Assembly: GCA_030562195.1 (NCBI GenBank)
Contig: CM060201.1
Coordinates: 24,596,067-24,660,066 of the forward strand
DNA from: Nipponacmea schrenckii
Lineage: Eukaryota > Mollusca > Gastropoda > Lottiidae
Direction: 5' to 3'
DNA length: 64,000 nt
Shown here: positions 63,601-64,000 of the stretch, one piece after another
Layout of the letters: each line of letters starts with the position of its first letter
Numbering within the stretch: position 1 is the stretch's first letter
The notes under the pieces: model-generated
Database searches by the model: none
The model's input: the letters and a program-made list of their open reading frames with translations, nothing else
What the model was told of the DNA's origin: nothing
Position numbers and translations under genes: made by a program

Positions 63601-64000
63601 TTCCTAAAACTTTTTTATATGAGTTGAAATATCAACTCAATTATATTACTTAGTGTCTAAGATTTCTTTGAAAATACCAATTTACCTTGGTACCAACGTA
63701 CCTTATGCACTAATGAATGCCATGTAGTGTACAATGAGGGAATTTTGTCACGAAGGTGTCATAAGTCAACACTTTTTGTGATTTCCAACTATAAGCACTG
63801 CCTTTAGAACAAGTATGTCCATATGACCTAAAAATTCTGAAAGTTCATCTTGACCTTTCCCAGGATAGCCCTGGACCCTCAGGCTAGCGGGCAAGCATCT
63901 TACTCACTTTAAGGGTAAATATAATTTTTGAAATAAGTGATCTTTATACATCATTATTTTTTTTTTCCAGAAGAAACTGATGATGAACAACAGGGATCTC
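57626..64000 (+). CDS. FNBP4-like protein (formin-binding protein 4), 5' part, cut by the window end
   Basis: Likely orthologue of FNBP4, a WW-domain protein that binds formin proline-rich segments. Exons read: 57626-57716, 58426-58476, 59878-59973, 60122-60192, 61025-61229, 61532-61600 (possible cassette), 61734-61929, 62621-63044, 63285-63522 and 63971 onward. All junctions are GT-AG and keep frame. The N-terminus has GRRQVLQLGDDD, like the GRRPILQL start of the vertebrate protein, then LGEYSDSDTDNSD. One WW domain lies in exon 7 (DWQICIDENT ... YYWNTVNNEVTW), followed by a likely helical KMYEEQLAKIPDDRREYLQK segment. Exon 8 is acidic, with a proline-rich stretch (PPLPEELPPLPPMPPPP). Exon 9 has KHHNKHKRH, a KKRK cluster and PTPPPSPP. 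The start could instead be a later in-frame ATG (57656). The 3' end is outside the window. Confidence 0.8.
57805..58146 (+). mobile_element. Full-length tRNA-derived SINE in FNBP4-like intron 1
   Basis: Head GCTTGCTCGCTCACCTGAAG, B box GGTTCAATCC at 57837-57846, body with GATGCAGGTCGGAGGGATTG and GTGCACGTTAAAGATCCCTC, 3' block AGGATGTAAAACTCCATTCA, and a short tail. It is about 340 bp and intact. A 144-residue frame across it is incidental. Confidence 0.85.
58704..59741 (-). mobile_element. Pearl-like Helitron-type element, inverted relative to 47335-49476
   Basis: On the plus strand it starts TTATACGCCCACATGAAAAT, then GTGGACGTATATTGCCATCA (terminal hairpin), then a CCGT microsatellite. Six to seven core units of about 160 bp follow (CGATTCCAGATGTCGGTTTA, TGAGTTATGGCCCTTGATTA, GCAATAGAAGCTGTAG, ATCCGATTTGAATGAAACTT). 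It ends GTGGGCGTATGTTACCTTGC, then CTGGCAAGCTATCTTA. Both ends are the reverse complement of those at 47335-49476. The core differs but shares CAAGGGC(A/C)ATAACT and CAAGTTTCAT motifs. Located in FNBP4-like intron 2. Confidence 0.8.
60265..60975. repeat. Minisatellite, 50-bp unit, about 14 copies, in FNBP4-like intron 4
   Basis: The unit is AACAAAGTGTAGTGGGTTTA, GTTTAATACAGGTTAATAAG, ACCATGTTAA. Copies differ mainly at GGGTTTAG versus GGTCTTAG and at one base after CAGGTT, giving mixed subtypes in a non-random order. Confidence 0.95.
61975..62120. mobile_element. Short MITE in FNBP4-like intron 7
   Basis: The left end GGGACCTGCTTCACAAAAAT and the reverse complement of the right end (GGAGCCTGTTTCATGAAAAC) form degenerate inverted repeats of about 20-25 bp. 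The interior has inverted GATTGGT and ACCAATC motifs. Length about 146 bp. Confidence 0.6.
62157..62413. repeat. Tandem duplication, about 120-140-bp unit
   Basis: AAAAACAGAATTCAAAATGG, AGAGAAGG, CTTTCATACAACTAAA-like sequence, AAACCTGTTGAGAA and AGAGC(A/G)CCACCTA occur twice (about 62175 and 62295), within FNBP4-like intron 7. Confidence 0.75.
63690..63908 (-). mobile_element. Diverged SINE copy in FNBP4-like intron 9
   Basis: GAATGCCATGTAGTGTACAA, TGAGGGAATTTTGTCACGA, GTGATTTCCAACTATAAGC and CCTCAGGCTAGCGGGCAAGC match the body and head regions of the family in tail-to-head order; the tail is lost. Confidence 0.6.

Overview
The window is eukaryotic nuclear DNA from an invertebrate animal, most likely a mollusc. 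The evidence is AT-rich sequence with GT-AG introns, a tRNA-headed SINE family with an ATTTC-type tail, Helitron-like elements with about 160-bp core repeats and an ACGG microsatellite of the 'pearl' type known from molluscs, and a pair of secreted Gly/Met-rich proteins of a kind seen in molluscan secretions. The species assignment is inference; nothing in the window fixes it.

Layout. 1-23300: no gene could be supported. This part holds minisatellites, tandem duplications, SINE copies and MITE-like elements. 23300-28170: a large inverted duplication. Two arms of about 1.4 kb each carry a complete gene (TATA box, 5'UTR exon, main coding exon, 3' exon) for a small secreted Gly/Met-rich protein, tail to tail, around a 2-kb spacer rich in palindromes. 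29450-31750: a three-exon beta-tubulin gene (446 aa). 32251-40564: two genes for de novo vitamin B6 synthesis, head to head: PdxT/SNO glutaminase (2 coding exons, 226 aa, minus) and PdxS/SNZ PLP synthase (8 coding exons, 336 aa, plus). 45344-55950: a 15-exon RIC8/synembryn gene (549 aa, minus). 57626-64000: the 5' part of a gene resembling FNBP4 (WW domain, proline-rich), plus strand, running off the window end and divergent from RIC8.

The genes with the clearest functional link are pdxT and pdxS. PdxT supplies ammonia from glutamine to PdxS, which makes pyridoxal 5'-phosphate from a pentose phosphate and a triose phosphate. All expected catalytic residues are visible in both. Their animal-type introns, host repeats inside the introns and position between tubulin and RIC8 argue against bacterial contamination. 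Most animals lack this pathway, so the intact divergent pair is the most notable biology here.

The most unusual structural observations are: (1) the inverted twin secreted-protein genes, one of which lost its stop codon and now ends in the next exon; (2) a minisatellite in a RIC8 intron whose unit is a copy of the adjacent exon end plus 5' splice site; (3) two Helitron-like elements with matching ends in opposite orientation; and (4) near-perfect hairpins in the palindrome spacer and in a tubulin intron. Exon boundaries were read by eye from splice consensus, frame and family similarity; no alignment or RNA data were available.
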